Origin: Lysinimonas soli
GTDB lineage: Bacteria > Actinomycetota > Actinomycetes > Actinomycetales > Microbacteriaceae
DNA length: 64,000 nucleotides
NCBI RefSeq assembly: GCF_042655435.1
Contig: NZ_JBHSMG010000002.1
Location: 496,001-560,000, forward strand
Reading direction: 5' to 3'
Shown here: in pieces, positions 27,901 through 36,329 of the stretch
Numbering within the stretch: position 1 is the stretch's first letter
Layout: each line of letters starts with the position of its first letter
Position numbers and translations under genes: made by a program
The notes under the pieces: model-generated
Told to the model about the DNA's origin: nothing
The model's database searches: none
What the model saw: the letters and a program-made list of their open reading frames with translations, nothing else

Positions 27901-30900
27901 CGAGGTGGACAGCTACACCGGATCGACAGCCAGCTCAGCGCACTGGGCGACCGACCATCAGCAAAGCTACGACGCCTTCGGTCGAGCGCTCACGGCAACC
28001 GATGTCCTGGGACACACGAGTTCGACCGCCTACACACCGGCCGCCACTGCGGCCGCAGGAAGCGGTCCGCTGACGAAGACCGTCACGACCAACACGGCAC
28101 CGTTCAACTGGACCACCACCACCCAGATCAACCCGGCCTGGGGAGTTGAGACCTCCTACAGCGACGAAAACGCCAAGGTTACGACCGCCAACTACGACGC
28201 TCTGGGTCAACGCACTCAGGTGTGGATTCCGATCCGACCGCAAGGCAGCAACCCGAGCTCGCCGTCCATCGCCTACAGCTACAACGAGTCCACGACGGTG
28301 CCGAACACGATCGTCACAACGAAGGTCGGGCCGGCGAGCAACCTCGTCAGCTACCAACTGTTCGATGGACTCGGACGAGCCGTCCAAACCCAGACGAACG
28401 CCGACGCCGGTGGAGGCAGCATCGTCTCCGACACCGCCTACGACCCCGCCGGACTCGTCACCAGAGTCAACAACTCCTACTGGGCGACCGCTAACCCGTC
28501 GACTGCTCTCTTCGTTCCAACATCGGAATCCCAGATCGCCTCCGAGACCCGCACCCTATATGACGGCGCTGGTCGTTCGACCGCGACCATCCTGGACTCC
28601 TTCGGAACCGAGAAGCACCGAACCTCGACGGCCTACCTTGGAGCCGACCGAGTCGACACGACCCCGCCCCAGGGCGGAACCCCGACCTCCCAGTACACGG
28701 ACAGCAGCGGCAACGTCACCAAGCTCGTTCAATACCTGGCCGACACCCCCCTGTCGACCGCGACCACGGAGACAACAAACTACGGGTACGACGCCTCCAA
28801 GCACATGACCACGATGACCGACCCAGCCGGAAACCACTGGACCTGGGGGTACGACGTCCTTGGCCACAAGGTCCAAGCGGTCGACCCCGACACCGGAACC
28901 ACCACGTCAAGCTACGACGACGCCGGCGAAGTCCTCAGCATCACGGACGGGCGCGGACAGCAGCTCTCCTACTCCTACGACGCTCTCGGCAGACAGACCG
29001 CCAAGTACGCTGGGACGACCTCCGGGAGCCTGCTCGCATCGTGGACCTTCGACACGCTGGCCAACGGGCAACTCACCGAGTCCAAGACCTACGTTGGATC
29101 AACCCCAGGCTCACCAGGCGCCGCCTACGCGTCCACCGAGGGCGGCTATGACGCCAACTACAACCCGACTAGCACCACGGTCACCCTCCCGGCGTCGGCA
29201 CCGAACTTCGGCGCAACAACCTACAAGACCTCCTACCTGTATGCCGCAGACGGGTCGATCTCCCAAGCGACCTACCCCGCAGCGGGAGGCCTGTCGATCG
29301 AGAAGCTCAAGTACTCCTACTCCGCCACCGGGCAACTGCTCGGAGAGGCCGGCACCAACGTCATCCTGAGCACCATCGACTACACGCCCATAGGGCAGAT
29401 CTCGCAGTACGCACGAACCGGCGGATCAACTCCCGAGTACACGGACTACTCCTACGACCCCGCCACCGGAGCCGTCGCCGAAATTCTCGATCAAACCTTC
29501 GCAGGATCGACCCCGACAACGATCAGCGACCGACACTACGGCTACAACGACGCCGGCCTCGTTACTAGCGAAAAGACGACCGCGGATGGGACCGCGACCG
29601 ATAACCAATGCTTCTCGAACGACCACCTCGGCCAGCTTACCGAAGCCTGGACGCCGGCCAATGGCAACTGCTCGACCAGCCCCACAAGCGGTGCGCTCGG
29701 TGGCCCCGCTCCCTACTGGACCCAATACACATTGGACCCCGCGACGGGCAACCGAACCAGCACCACCGACGAGCCCACTAGCGGCAGCGGTACAGCGACG
29801 AGCTACAGCTATACCTATCCGGCCGCAGGCACTGCCAACCCTCACGCCGTCCAATCGGTCTCGCCCAGCACCGGCGGGTCGACCACCTTCGGCTACGACA
29901 GTGCCGGTAACACCACAACACGCGGCACCGGCACCCTCACCTACGACGCGGACGGACGCGTCAGTTCCATCACCAGCACTGGCCATTCCGAAAATGACAT
30001 CTACGATGCCAGCGGTCAGCTCCTGTTGAGAACCGACGACAGTGGGTCCACGCTGTTCGTCGGTGGTACCGAGCTCCACAGATCCAACAGCACGGCCGCG
30101 GTCAGTGCCGTCCGCACCTACACGGCGAACGGTCAGTCGGTCGCGGAGCGAGCCACCAGCCCTGGAGTCTCTGGGAGCACCCTGCAATGGTTGATCACCG
30201 ACGCGCAGAACACGGCGACCGCCGAAGTCGACCCGTCCACCGGGAACGCCACGCACCGATACCAGGACCCGTTCGGAAACGCGCGCGGCACCGCCGTGCC
30301 CTGGTCGAGTCCGCACGGGTTCCTCAACCAGGAGCAGTCTGCACAGACTGACCTGGTCCAACTCGGCGCGCGCGTCTACGACTCGACGTTGGGACGATTC
30401 CTGAGCGTCGACTCGGTCCTCGCCCCAATGAATCCGCTGCAGAACAACGGATACTCGTACGCTGCAAACAACCCGATCACGAAGGCAGACCCATCCGGCG
30501 ACTGCTACAACAGCGAAACCGGCGCATTCAATATGCTCCGCAACTGCGCCGGCACCAACCCGCAAAACGGATACCAACCTGGCGCCAACAACATCCCGAA
30601 GGCGCCGAAAGCCCCCGGCAACAACCCTATTGCGCAAGGGTTCTTGAATACCGGAAAGCCCGGAAAGGACTTGTTGCATGCCGGTGGCTTCAACCTGGGC
30701 GCGGACGGTATCCTCCGCTCAGATGCGAACGCACCTCAACTCCACCTTGGCTACGACGACGGTGACGACGTCTTTATGGATGCGGTCATTCCCGGTGCAC
30801 GCCACCACAAGTACATCTTCGAGTACGGGGGTAAGAGCTATGTGGTCTGGGTGTGGAAGGGCGAATACGGTCTCTGGGGCGATGGTGCCGAGATCGGGTT

Positions 30901-31216
30901 ATACGATCAAGACTCGCCGGTGGCGGACCCCGGCGGCCATTGGCACGCTAATCCCAGCGACCCGAATCTTCCGAGGATGACGGAGTCCTTGAGCGACAAT
31001 GGTTCAGAGGTTGCGTCCTTTGCCCCAGCGAAGCCTCAAGCATGGGTTGCTTCGTTCCACCCGGGAGTGATGGACATGAATGGCGACAACTTGCACGTCA
31101 CAGCCACGGTCACCTTCCGGAATGCCGGGATGTATGACGCGTTTATGAAGAGCCGTGACGTTGCGGGCGTTTGGACGCCCAATCCAACGACTGACACGGC
31201 GACATTAAAGTACTAG
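24905..31216 (+). CDS. Secreted RHS/YD-repeat protein with C-terminal DUF4474-like domain (putative polymorphic toxin)
   Basis: A 2103-aa secreted giant. The signal peptide is at residues 1-37 (ending AEAAA). SpvB/TcaC-like blocks (about 260-340, FSWSYPLRVPPAPAG and VGEGWDLGGAGYIE) come next, then a long YD/RHS-repeat shell (about 1000-1810, with repeated GYDxxGNxT and SYDxxGxV units). The RHS core terminator LGARVYDSTLGRFLSVDSV and YSYAANNPITKADPSGD (about 1820-1862) follow. The last 240 residues are variable: a Pro/Asn linker, then GYDDGDDVFMDAV, HHKYIFEYGGKSYVVWVWKG and GAEIGLYDQ, which I recognise as DUF4474-like. RHS shells usually encapsulate a C-terminal toxin; the enzymatic activity of this domain is unknown. 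The ATGA start overlap gives coupling to the LamG partner. Confidence 0.82.
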   Translation: MSTIVRRVARTGLIAGAATIALLASTLAGVAEPAEAAAPKPNLGTQVTGHSATALNESTPPKSSTSIAVTQDNLGGSESNDVALPASGSTRQTTHDLKNRASASVASGWATFGSHGLQAARAKPAKANSKSSVGAIAVTLLGHDDAKKYGINGVAFAITARDGGTSPAPVALKIPDALLASSYGADYASRVRWVQLTMPAKPSKKALSSGKLSPVAATASGDSAIVTPQLAKATTLLVPMSTPTGADGTGSFAATPIKPSSTWDVSAQTGGFSWSYPLRVPPAPAGPQPNVALNYDSQAVDGETGSTNNQTSAVGEGWDLGGAGYIETHYIGCSQDSGSSGSVASSGDLCWKTDNATLSLGGHSSPLVRDSASGTWKLQNDDGSRVEHLVGAAQGCGASNGTWDDDCWRVTTLDGTQYYFGLNQLPGWSTGKATTNSAWTVPVFGNDAGEPCHASTFAASSCDQGWRWNLDYVVDPHQNAEAFYWSKETNNYQRNGSTAVGYVRGGQLDHIDYGLRSGDVYTANDATDRVTFTYDQFGRCSDSSHASCTTEPLGAGTAPAQASSYPDVPFDELCTSGACTTQLSPTFWSTAMLDTVTTQYSDGAGNYKAADTWDLSHSFPDPGDATHAALWLTQVVHTGHAGTATLAEPATVFSGVTMQNRVWAIDGLAPLDKYRISAIRESTGAVISVNYATPDCTTSNASAIESAPESNTHRCYPQWWTPDTTYPQPAQEDLFNKYVVTSVVSDPKTGGGADLPQETDYVYTGTPAWRYDTSPFTPDSQRTWSAYAGYDTVEVRTGDPSSPSTQQTTAYTFFRGLDGDRASISGGTKSISVTGYPGVADSRWLAGRTYDAKTLNGVGGAIVSETRTTPWSSAITASNGTDVAKLVADGDVLTTQPLSGGGSRTTDVATTFDSSYGLPLTVSTVHSDGASTCSTTSYVTPNTTAWLIGYPKQQTSVAKDCAHLGTAVYPADAISDRKITYDGAAWGAAPNAGDATSSSEVDSYTGSTASSAHWATDHQQSYDAFGRALTATDVLGHTSSTAYTPAATAAAGSGPLTKTVTTNTAPFNWTTTTQINPAWGVETSYSDENAKVTTANYDALGQRTQVWIPIRPQGSNPSSPSIAYSYNESTTVPNTIVTTKVGPASNLVSYQLFDGLGRAVQTQTNADAGGGSIVSDTAYDPAGLVTRVNNSYWATANPSTALFVPTSESQIASETRTLYDGAGRSTATILDSFGTEKHRTSTAYLGADRVDTTPPQGGTPTSQYTDSSGNVTKLVQYLADTPLSTATTETTNYGYDASKHMTTMTDPAGNHWTWGYDVLGHKVQAVDPDTGTTTSSYDDAGEVLSITDGRGQQLSYSYDALGRQTAKYAGTTSGSLLASWTFDTLANGQLTESKTYVGSTPGSPGAAYASTEGGYDANYNPTSTTVTLPASAPNFGATTYKTSYLYAADGSISQATYPAAGGLSIEKLKYSYSATGQLLGEAGTNVILSTIDYTPIGQISQYARTGGSTPEYTDYSYDPATGAVAEILDQTFAGSTPTTISDRHYGYNDAGLVTSEKTTADGTATDNQCFSNDHLGQLTEAWTPANGNCSTSPTSGALGGPAPYWTQYTLDPATGNRTSTTDEPTSGSGTATSYSYTYPAAGTANPHAVQSVSPSTGGSTTFGYDSAGNTTTRGTGTLTYDADGRVSSITSTGHSENDIYDASGQLLLRTDDSGSTLFVGGTELHRSNSTAAVSAVRTYTANGQSVAERATSPGVSGSTLQWLITDAQNTATAEVDPSTGNATHRYQDPFGNARGTAVPWSSPHGFLNQEQSAQTDLVQLGARVYDSTLGRFLSVDSVLAPMNPLQNNGYSYAANNPITKADPSGDCYNSETGAFNMLRNCAGTNPQNGYQPGANNIPKAPKAPGNNPIAQGFLNTGKPGKDLLHAGGFNLGADGILRSDANAPQLHLGYDDGDDVFMDAVIPGARHHKYIFEYGGKSYVVWVWKGEYGLWGDGAEIGLYDQDSPVADPGGHWHANPSDPNLPRMTESLSDNGSEVASFAPAKPQAWVASFHPGVMDMNGDNLHVTATVTFRNAGMYDAFMKSRDVAGVWTPNPTTDTATLKY

Positions 31217-31231
31217 GAGGGGGTGGGGGCG

Positions 31232-31804
31232 GTGACGAGACGGGCTCTTGGTGCTGTGGTGGCGTTGATGTGTGCGGGGTTGCTGTCGTCGTGTTCGCTT
31301 CTGCCGTCGCATCCCGGCTCGATCCACGACGAGTCGTACCAGAAGACGGACGTGCAGATGCAGCACATTGCGGATGCTGTGAGGAATCATGACGCGGCTG
31401 CGTTGAAGAAGATGTTTTCGCCCCGTGCGCGTGAGAAGGCCACCGATTTGGATGGCGGGTTGACTTACTTTCTGTCCGTCTTTCCTTCTGGCCCGGTGAC
31501 CTGGAAGTCGGAGGGCAACGGGGAGTCAGGAGACAATGTCTTCTTCAAAAAGGCCACCGAGCTCTTTGGCCACTACAAAGTGTCTGCGAGCGGGAAGACG
31601 TACGAGCTGTACTTCGCGTACTTCTCGGTCAATGATTTCCACCCGGACGAAGTCGGGATATACGCGTTGGGGGTCGAGCCATACGACGCCGATCCGTACA
31701 CGGCGTCCGGGGCAACGAAGCCGTTCTGGGCGTGGGCCAGTCAGTTTGATATCGAAAAGCACGCCGCTACCGGAATCCCGGGTGTTTACGTTCCCCAGAA
31801 GTAA
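31232..31804 (+). CDS. DUF5104-like lipoprotein, candidate immunity protein of the RHS toxin
   Basis: A 190-aa lipoprotein. The signal ends in LLSSC (lipobox, Cys about residue 23). The mature part has VQMQHIADAVRNHDAAALKK, FSPRAREKATDLDGG and TYELYFAYFSVNDFHPDEVG, matching my recollection of DUF5104 (single domain, NTF2-like). It starts 15 bp after the RHS stop with AGGAGG at 31215-31220. GTG 31232 has the better spacing (11 nt); GTG 31223 would leave 2 nt. Position directly behind a toxin-like RHS C-terminus, and a surface location where a secreted toxin would meet the cell, suggest immunity. No experiment is known to me. Confidence 0.7.
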   Translation: MTRRALGAVVALMCAGLLSSCSLLPSHPGSIHDESYQKTDVQMQHIADAVRNHDAAALKKMFSPRAREKATDLDGGLTYFLSVFPSGPVTWKSEGNGESGDNVFFKKATELFGHYKVSASGKTYELYFAYFSVNDFHPDEVGIYALGVEPYDADPYTASGATKPFWAWASQFDIEKHAATGIPGVYVPQK

Positions 31805-31942
31805 GCCGGGCTACCGCAGCACGTCACGTCTTAGGAGGCAGCAGGTGGTAGAGGCTGAAGTTCAGTCCGAGCGAGCGTAGCCTGACCCGCTTTCCCGGAC
31901 ATGTTGAGTGAGGCGATGATCGTCTCGGAAGGAGTCCGTGTA

Positions 31943-32029
31943 ATGCCTGCTGCTCACCCGCGGGATTTTCGGCTTCGTGCCCTTGGCCTCGTCGCCCAGG
32001 GCAACCCGGTCGCTCAGACCGCTCGACGC
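31943..32029 (+). pseudogene. IS3-family OrfA N-terminal remnant
   Basis: 29 codons from ATG 31943 read MPAAHPRDFRLRALGLVAQG and then NPVAQTARR, the first helix-turn-helix of IS3-type transposase OrfA. After that the family sequence stops and unrelated codons lead to a stop. It is a decayed fragment and no inverted repeats are found. Confidence 0.5.
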
Positions 32030-32221
32030 GAAGAGGTTCTCGACGGAGCAGTTCGTGGCGGAGTCGCGTGAGGCATCTCAGCGCTTCGCGAGTCGGTCTC
32101 GCCGCCGCGTGCCCACACTTTGCCCACACATACTGGTCATCGAGGTCACTCATTCGCTATCGACGTCACCGTAGTCATCAGCATTTTCGGGATTGTCGCC
32201 GCCTTCGCGGGGCTTCGGTTC

Positions 32222-32274
32222 GAGCACACGGCTCATAATCGTGGTGTCGCGGGTTCGAGTCCCGCCCTCGCTAC
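32222..32274 (+). repeat. att copy 2 (tRNA-Met 3' duplicate)
   Basis: 53 nt identical to 21181-21233, from the D-arm base of tRNA-Met to its 3' end. The 5' part of the tRNA is missing, so it is not a functional tRNA. It marks the right end of the RHS-bearing element or the left end of the next one. Confidence 0.88.
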
Positions 32275-32369
32275 CAAAATATGCTGATCAGAGGCTGGTT
32301 TTGGTTGCTGGTCGGACTGATTTCGGTCAGGCAGAGTTATCGGCATCTGGGTGACATTCCTGTCATACG

Positions 32370-32576
32370 TTGACATTTGGCGTCGTGATGCCTGCAGAAA
32401 CTCCGCACAAACGCATGCTGCCTGACGGTTTCTGGAGCGCGGCGACCAGGCGCGCGAGTCCGTCTTCGTGGACGATCAGCTTCGTGGACCTCGCCCGACC
32501 GAGTACTAGTTCGGGCCGTTTGGCCCCGATCGAATACGACACCATCATGACCACACGAGCCGTACCCGCTGCCTAA
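32370..32576 (+). pseudogene. Transposase C-terminal remnant (IS3/rve type)
   Basis: The frame ending at 32576 finishes RLAPIEYDTIMTTRAVPAA, which resembles the SPIEYE end of IS3-family integrase-core transposases. The preceding stretch (SWTISFVDLARPSTSS) is frameshifted relative to the expected YNxxRRHSxLG motif. Only the tail is recognisable. Confidence 0.4.
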
Positions 32577-32679
32577 TAGAACGAGTAACTGAAACCGTCA
32601 GCAGTCCCGTCTGCTCGCGAAGGTGGTGTCTTGAACCTCGGGCAAAGTCCAGGAGCCAACTGAACTTGAGGACTACACA

Positions 32680-33885
32680 TCAGCCGTTCAGCGCTGCGGT
32701 CGGTGGTGTACGTGCTGCTCGAAGTGCGGGGTATAGGCCCGCCGCTCCTCCGATGAGCAGAGTGGCACCGATCCCGATCACCAATGCTCCAGGAGGCAGG
32801 GAGGTCGGCCAGCCGTTGGCGACGGCGAAGGTCGCCGTCACCGCGGCGCCGAGGACCACCCCGAGCACCCCGCCCAGCGCGGACAAGAGGAGCGCCTCTG
32901 CCAGGAACTGCGAGCGGATGTGGCCTCTGGTCGCCCCGAGCGCTCGTCGTAGCCCGATCTCGCGACGCCGTTCGAGCACCGAGATGATCATCGTGTTGGC
33001 CACCCCGATCCCCCCGACGAGCAGGGCGACGGAGCCGAGGCCGACCAGCAGGCCGGTGAAGGCCTGGTCGGCAGCGTTCTTCGCTGTCAGAGCATCCGAT
33101 GGTCGGGAGACGCTCACCTGGTCCGGCGCCTGCGGGCTGATGGTGGCAGGCAGCAGTGCGCGCACGTCTTTCACCGAGGCGTCGCTCGAGCGTTCGTAGA
33201 CGATCGTCGGGCTTCCGCTGAAGCCGAACGCGCTCTCGGCGATCGGGATCCCGATCAGCGCTGACTCGTCGAGCTCGGGGGCGAGCGCCACCGGCTCGAG
33301 GATGCCGACGACAGTGAAGAACTGGCCCCCGAGCCAGACCTGGCTGCCTGGGGATACGACGCCGAGTCGTTCAGCGGTCGTCGAGCCGAGCACGACAGCG
33401 GGGTATCGGGCGGTCGCTGCGTTCAGCCATGCGCCGCTTCTGACTTTCGCGCCGGTCACCGTGAGCAGCCCGAGATCGGCGGCCTTGACCGTGATGCCGC
33501 CGCTCGCATCGGGGCTGATCAGATTGCTGCGGTAGATGTTCTCCCCGGTAAGAGTGCCGGTTCCGCTGACGCTCTCGACGCCTTCCACCAGGCCGACCCT
33601 CGCGATCGTATCGGGTGGCAGTGGGGTCTTCTGCCCCAGCAGGCCGTCGGCAGCTTTCGCCGTCAGCAGGTTCGTTCCCAGCGTTGCCAGCTGCTCGTTG
33701 AGCCGCGCCTGGCTCGAGGTGGAGATGCCGACGACGGCGATCATCGCGGCGATACCGATCGCGATGCCGAGTGCCGACAGGATGGCACGGGCGGGACGGG
33801 TTCGCAGTCCGGTGGTTCCCAGCCGGATCACATCCCGACCCAGCAGCTTCGAGCGGAGGTCGCGCCGTTCGCGGGGCGCGCTCAT
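32680..33885 (-). CDS. MacB/FtsX-type ABC transporter permease
   Basis: Membrane subunit of a mechanotransmission ABC exporter. The 401-aa protein has one N-terminal helix (about residues 33-57, ILSALGIAIGIAAMIAVVGI), a large extracytoplasmic MacB-PCD domain (about 60-270), and three C-terminal helices (about 278-302, 325-350 and 362-385). It includes the family signature ERRREIGLRRALGATRGHI. It overlaps the ATPase gene by 4 bp. Order on the minus strand is lipoprotein, adaptor, ATPase, permease, a MacAB-like set found in Gram-positives for exporting peptides or antibiotics. Confidence 0.9.
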   Translation of the reverse strand: MSAPRERRDLRSKLLGRDVIRLGTTGLRTRPARAILSALGIAIGIAAMIAVVGISTSSQARLNEQLATLGTNLLTAKAADGLLGQKTPLPPDTIARVGLVEGVESVSGTGTLTGENIYRSNLISPDASGGITVKAADLGLLTVTGAKVRSGAWLNAATARYPAVVLGSTTAERLGVVSPGSQVWLGGQFFTVVGILEPVALAPELDESALIGIPIAESAFGFSGSPTIVYERSSDASVKDVRALLPATISPQAPDQVSVSRPSDALTAKNAADQAFTGLLVGLGSVALLVGGIGVANTMIISVLERRREIGLRRALGATRGHIRSQFLAEALLLSALGGVLGVVLGAAVTATFAVANGWPTSLPPGALVIGIGATLLIGGAAGLYPALRAARTPPTAALNG

Positions 33886-34565
33886 GCGACTGCCGCCGAA
33901 TCCGACACTATTCGGCCGTCGCGGATCCGGACCTGCCGCGGGAGCAGCTGGGCGATCTCGATGTCGTGGGTGATCACGACCACCGTTGTCCCCTGGCTGT
34001 TCAGTTGGTGCAGCAGTTCGACGATCGTGGCGCCCGACGCCGTGTCGAGGTTGCCGGTCGGCTCATCGGCGAGGAGCAGTGGCGGGTCGCCGACCACTGC
34101 CCGGGCGATTGCGACCCGCTGTCGCTCGCCGCCGGAGAGTTGGTGGGGCTTGTGATCCCGGCGGTGGCCGAGGCCGACGCGTTCCAGGGCCGCACCGGCC
34201 CGCTCTCGCCGTTCCCGGCTGGGAACGCCTTGGTAGAGGAGCCCATTCGCGACATTGTCGAGGGCCGTGACCCCGTCTGCGAGATGGAACTGCTGGAACA
34301 CGAACCCGATCCTGTGGGCACGCAGAGCCGAAAGGGCGGCGTCGGAGAGTTCGTGCACATCCAAACCGTCGATGAGGGCTGTGCCGGCCGTGGGACGGTC
34401 GAGCGTGCCGATCAGGTTCAGCAGCGTCGACTTGCCGGAACCGCTGGGGCCGACGATCGCGACGAACTCGCCGGTCTCGACCCTGAGATCGACCCCGGCA
34501 AGGGCGAGCACCGGGGGCTGGCCGTAGCTGCGCTCCACACCGCTCAGAACGATGATGTCGCTCAT
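33882..34565 (-). CDS. MacB/LolD-type ABC transporter ATP-binding protein
   Basis: 227-aa ATPase that drives the adjacent permease. Walker A GPSGSGKST is near residues 39-47; the Q-loop is in FVFQQFHLADGVTALDNV; the signature LSGGERQRVAIARA is near 143; Walker B is LLLADEPTGNLD, with the H-loop at VITHD. The linker EPTGNLDT is typical of the LolD/MacB/SalX class. Both ends overlap neighbours by 4 bp (ATGA), so the three transporter genes are translationally coupled. Confidence 0.94.
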   Translation of the reverse strand: MSDIIVLSGVERSYGQPPVLALAGVDLRVETGEFVAIVGPSGSGKSTLLNLIGTLDRPTAGTALIDGLDVHELSDAALSALRAHRIGFVFQQFHLADGVTALDNVANGLLYQGVPSRERRERAGAALERVGLGHRRDHKPHQLSGGERQRVAIARAVVGDPPLLLADEPTGNLDTASGATIVELLHQLNSQGTTVVVITHDIEIAQLLPRQVRIRDGRIVSDSAAVA

Positions 34566-35662
34566 GCTGCCGGCACCACGACGTTCTGACCCGCGGAGAT
34601 CCCGTCGCCGGAGACCTCCACGCGACCGCCGGCGAACAAGCCGGTCTTCACCGGTACGCGTCGGGTCGTGCCGTTCGCGTTCACGATCTCGACGCCGAAG
34701 GTGCTTGCGGAGATCGCGAGCAACGCATCGATCGGGACGGAGAGCACGTTCTCACGTGTCTCAGAGGGAAAGTCGACGGTGACGCTCGCCTGCTGGAGGT
34801 CTCCAGCGGCGGCGGGGTCATCCAGTGCGACGACGACGGGGATCATGACCGATTTTTGCCCGGTCGCGTCGTCGACCTCGGTCGGTACCCCGACGGAGGC
34901 GATCACCCCCGCCGTCGACGAGCCGTCGGGCAGGTCGATAGACACCTTGCCGCCCACTTTGGCCAGCGCCTGGTCGGAGAGCCTGACGTTGACCTTGACC
35001 TGCTTGTCGAGCCCGGTGAGAGACAGCACGGGGACGCCGGGGCCGGCGTTGGAGCCGACCGACGCATCCAGGGTGGACACGCGAACATCGGTGGGCTGGA
35101 AGACGATGCGACCAGGTTCGATCGACCCGGTCACCACCTGACCGGTCGCCCGTTGCCACTTCTTGATCGCGTTCGACGTCGCCCACGTGAACGTGCCGTC
35201 GGCATTGCCGGAGAAGTAGCCGAGCGTCGCGAGGTCGTCCTCGAGCTGTTTCACGTCGGGACCGTCAGCCATGCCGGGCTGAAAGGACCGCCAGACCGGG
35301 AGCGATCCGTGGAACAGGTAGACGGGGACATTGTCAACGGCGTACAGCTGTTGCCCCAGCCCGATCTGCGCACCCGCGGCCGGCAGGGACGTTATCACGC
35401 CACCCAATCCCGCGTTCACGTCGTGGGCATCGGCGTACTCCAGAGTCCCTGACGCCTTCGTGGTGCCCGAGAGCGTGCCCCGTTCGATCCGCGCGGTAGC
35501 GGCATCGACCTTCTTCTGCGCGGGAGCGGCGGTGCTCGAGCCGATCGCGTAGGCGCCGGCCAGTCCACCACCTGTGACGAGGAGGGCGGCGACAGCCGCC
35601 CCGACGGTCCAGCGCCGGACGCGGCTCGCCCCGCCGTGGGTCTGAGATGCGCGTTGCCTCAC
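34562..35662 (-). CDS. Membrane-fusion-type efflux adaptor with peptidoglycan-binding domain
   Basis: 366-aa extracytoplasmic adaptor (HlyD/MacA-like). An N-terminal membrane anchor (about residues 16-38, WTVGAAVAALLVTGGGLAGAYAI) precedes a lipoyl/barrel-sandwich part. A PF01471-type peptidoglycan-binding domain (about 120-175, DGPDVKQLEDDLATLGYFSG and ATSNAIKKWQRATG) is inserted, and beta-barrel domains follow (LTGLDKQVKVNVRLSDQAL). The wall-binding insert suits a single-membrane cell that lacks a TolC partner. The start is GTG 35662, 2 bp after the upstream stop; TTG 35668, overlapping that stop, is the alternative. Confidence 0.87.
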   Translation of the reverse strand: MRQRASQTHGGASRVRRWTVGAAVAALLVTGGGLAGAYAIGSSTAAPAQKKVDAATARIERGTLSGTTKASGTLEYADAHDVNAGLGGVITSLPAAGAQIGLGQQLYAVDNVPVYLFHGSLPVWRSFQPGMADGPDVKQLEDDLATLGYFSGNADGTFTWATSNAIKKWQRATGQVVTGSIEPGRIVFQPTDVRVSTLDASVGSNAGPGVPVLSLTGLDKQVKVNVRLSDQALAKVGGKVSIDLPDGSSTAGVIASVGVPTEVDDATGQKSVMIPVVVALDDPAAAGDLQQASVTVDFPSETRENVLSVPIDALLAISASTFGVEIVNANGTTRRVPVKTGLFAGGRVEVSGDGISAGQNVVVPAA

Positions 35663-35664
35663 GA

Positions 35665-36180
35665 TCAACCGCCGAGAGACGTGGTCGCACCCTGCGCCCC
35701 ATCGGCACCGCACTTCTGCCTGATGTCCTGAGGGGCGGTGTCGGGAACCTTGAGAGTTTCGCCGGGCTTGGGATCTGCGACGTCCACGCCGTTGTCGCGG
35801 AGGCACTTCGCGGCCGCCAGCATGGCTTTCTGGAGTTGGGCGTTCTGCGCGTCCTGTTCCGCCTGGCTCAGGGCGGGCATCGGCCCGAGCTGTGCCTGGC
35901 ACTTCTTGGCCGCCGCCAACAGGGCATCCTGGTTCGACGAGTCGATCGACGTTCCCGAATTGCCGCCCGTGCCGGGGTCGGGGATGTCGATCCCCTGGTC
36001 GCGCATGCAGCCGGCAAAGGCGACCCGCCAGTCCGAGGCGGACGTGGCGCGCGGAGAAGGGCCGCCGGCGGAGGGACTCGAGCCGCCGGGCGAGGAGGCA
36101 CAGGCGGTGAACGCGAGAAGCAGGGCGGGAGCAATCAGCAGAACCGAGAGCTTCCGCTTGACATTCGAACTGGTCGACAT
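35665..36180 (-). CDS. Lipoprotein with duplicated Cys-Arg/Asp motif, first gene of the efflux operon
   Basis: 171-aa lipoprotein of unknown function. The signal ends in AFTAC (lipid-modified Cys about residue 27). Two related segments, AGCMRDQGIDIPDP (about 52-65) and AKCLRDNGVDVADP (about 119-132), suggest an internal duplication, with further cysteines in KKCQAQ and QKCGAD. Proteins of this type are common just upstream of actinobacterial MacAB-like transporters. ATG 36180 follows AAAGGACATCCGTG. It is divergent from the two-component genes, which probably control it. Confidence 0.75.
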   Translation of the reverse strand: MSTSSNVKRKLSVLLIAPALLLAFTACASSPGGSSPSAGGPSPRATSASDWRVAFAGCMRDQGIDIPDPGTGGNSGTSIDSSNQDALLAAAKKCQAQLGPMPALSQAEQDAQNAQLQKAMLAAAKCLRDNGVDVADPKPGETLKVPDTAPQDIRQKCGADGAQGATTSLGG

Positions 36181-36329
36181 CACGGATGTCCTTTCGTGGG
36201 TTGGTGAGCCCAGTCGACCGGTCGGCCCATAACGGCGGCGTTCAAGGAAGCCTTTATGTTTTCGCAAGGGCGGTGATGGTTCACTGACAGGACGAAGATG
36301 CGCCCAGGGCGTCAGAAGGAGTGCCGCCG

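Larger units (their letters stand above)
31805..32679. other. Scar region between the RHS cassette and the efflux operon
   Basis: 875 bp without an intact gene. It holds an IS3-type OrfA start (31943-32029), a GTGCCCACACTTTGCCCACACA block (32107), att copy 2 (32222-32274) and a transposase C-terminal remnant (32370-32576). No clear promoter or terminator is seen. Confidence 0.6.

Noticed and set aside
29426..30679. Minus-strand open frame inside the RHS gene
   Set aside because: Antisense to well-defined RHS repeats and without recognisable domains or ribosome site.
31977..32174. Open frames on both strands around 32000 as small genes
   Set aside because: They start inside an IS3 OrfA fragment, lack ribosome sites and match no family; more likely scar sequence.
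32222..32274. A second tRNA-Met gene
   Set aside because: Only the 3' two thirds are present; the 5' acceptor strand and D-arm are missing, so no cloverleaf forms.
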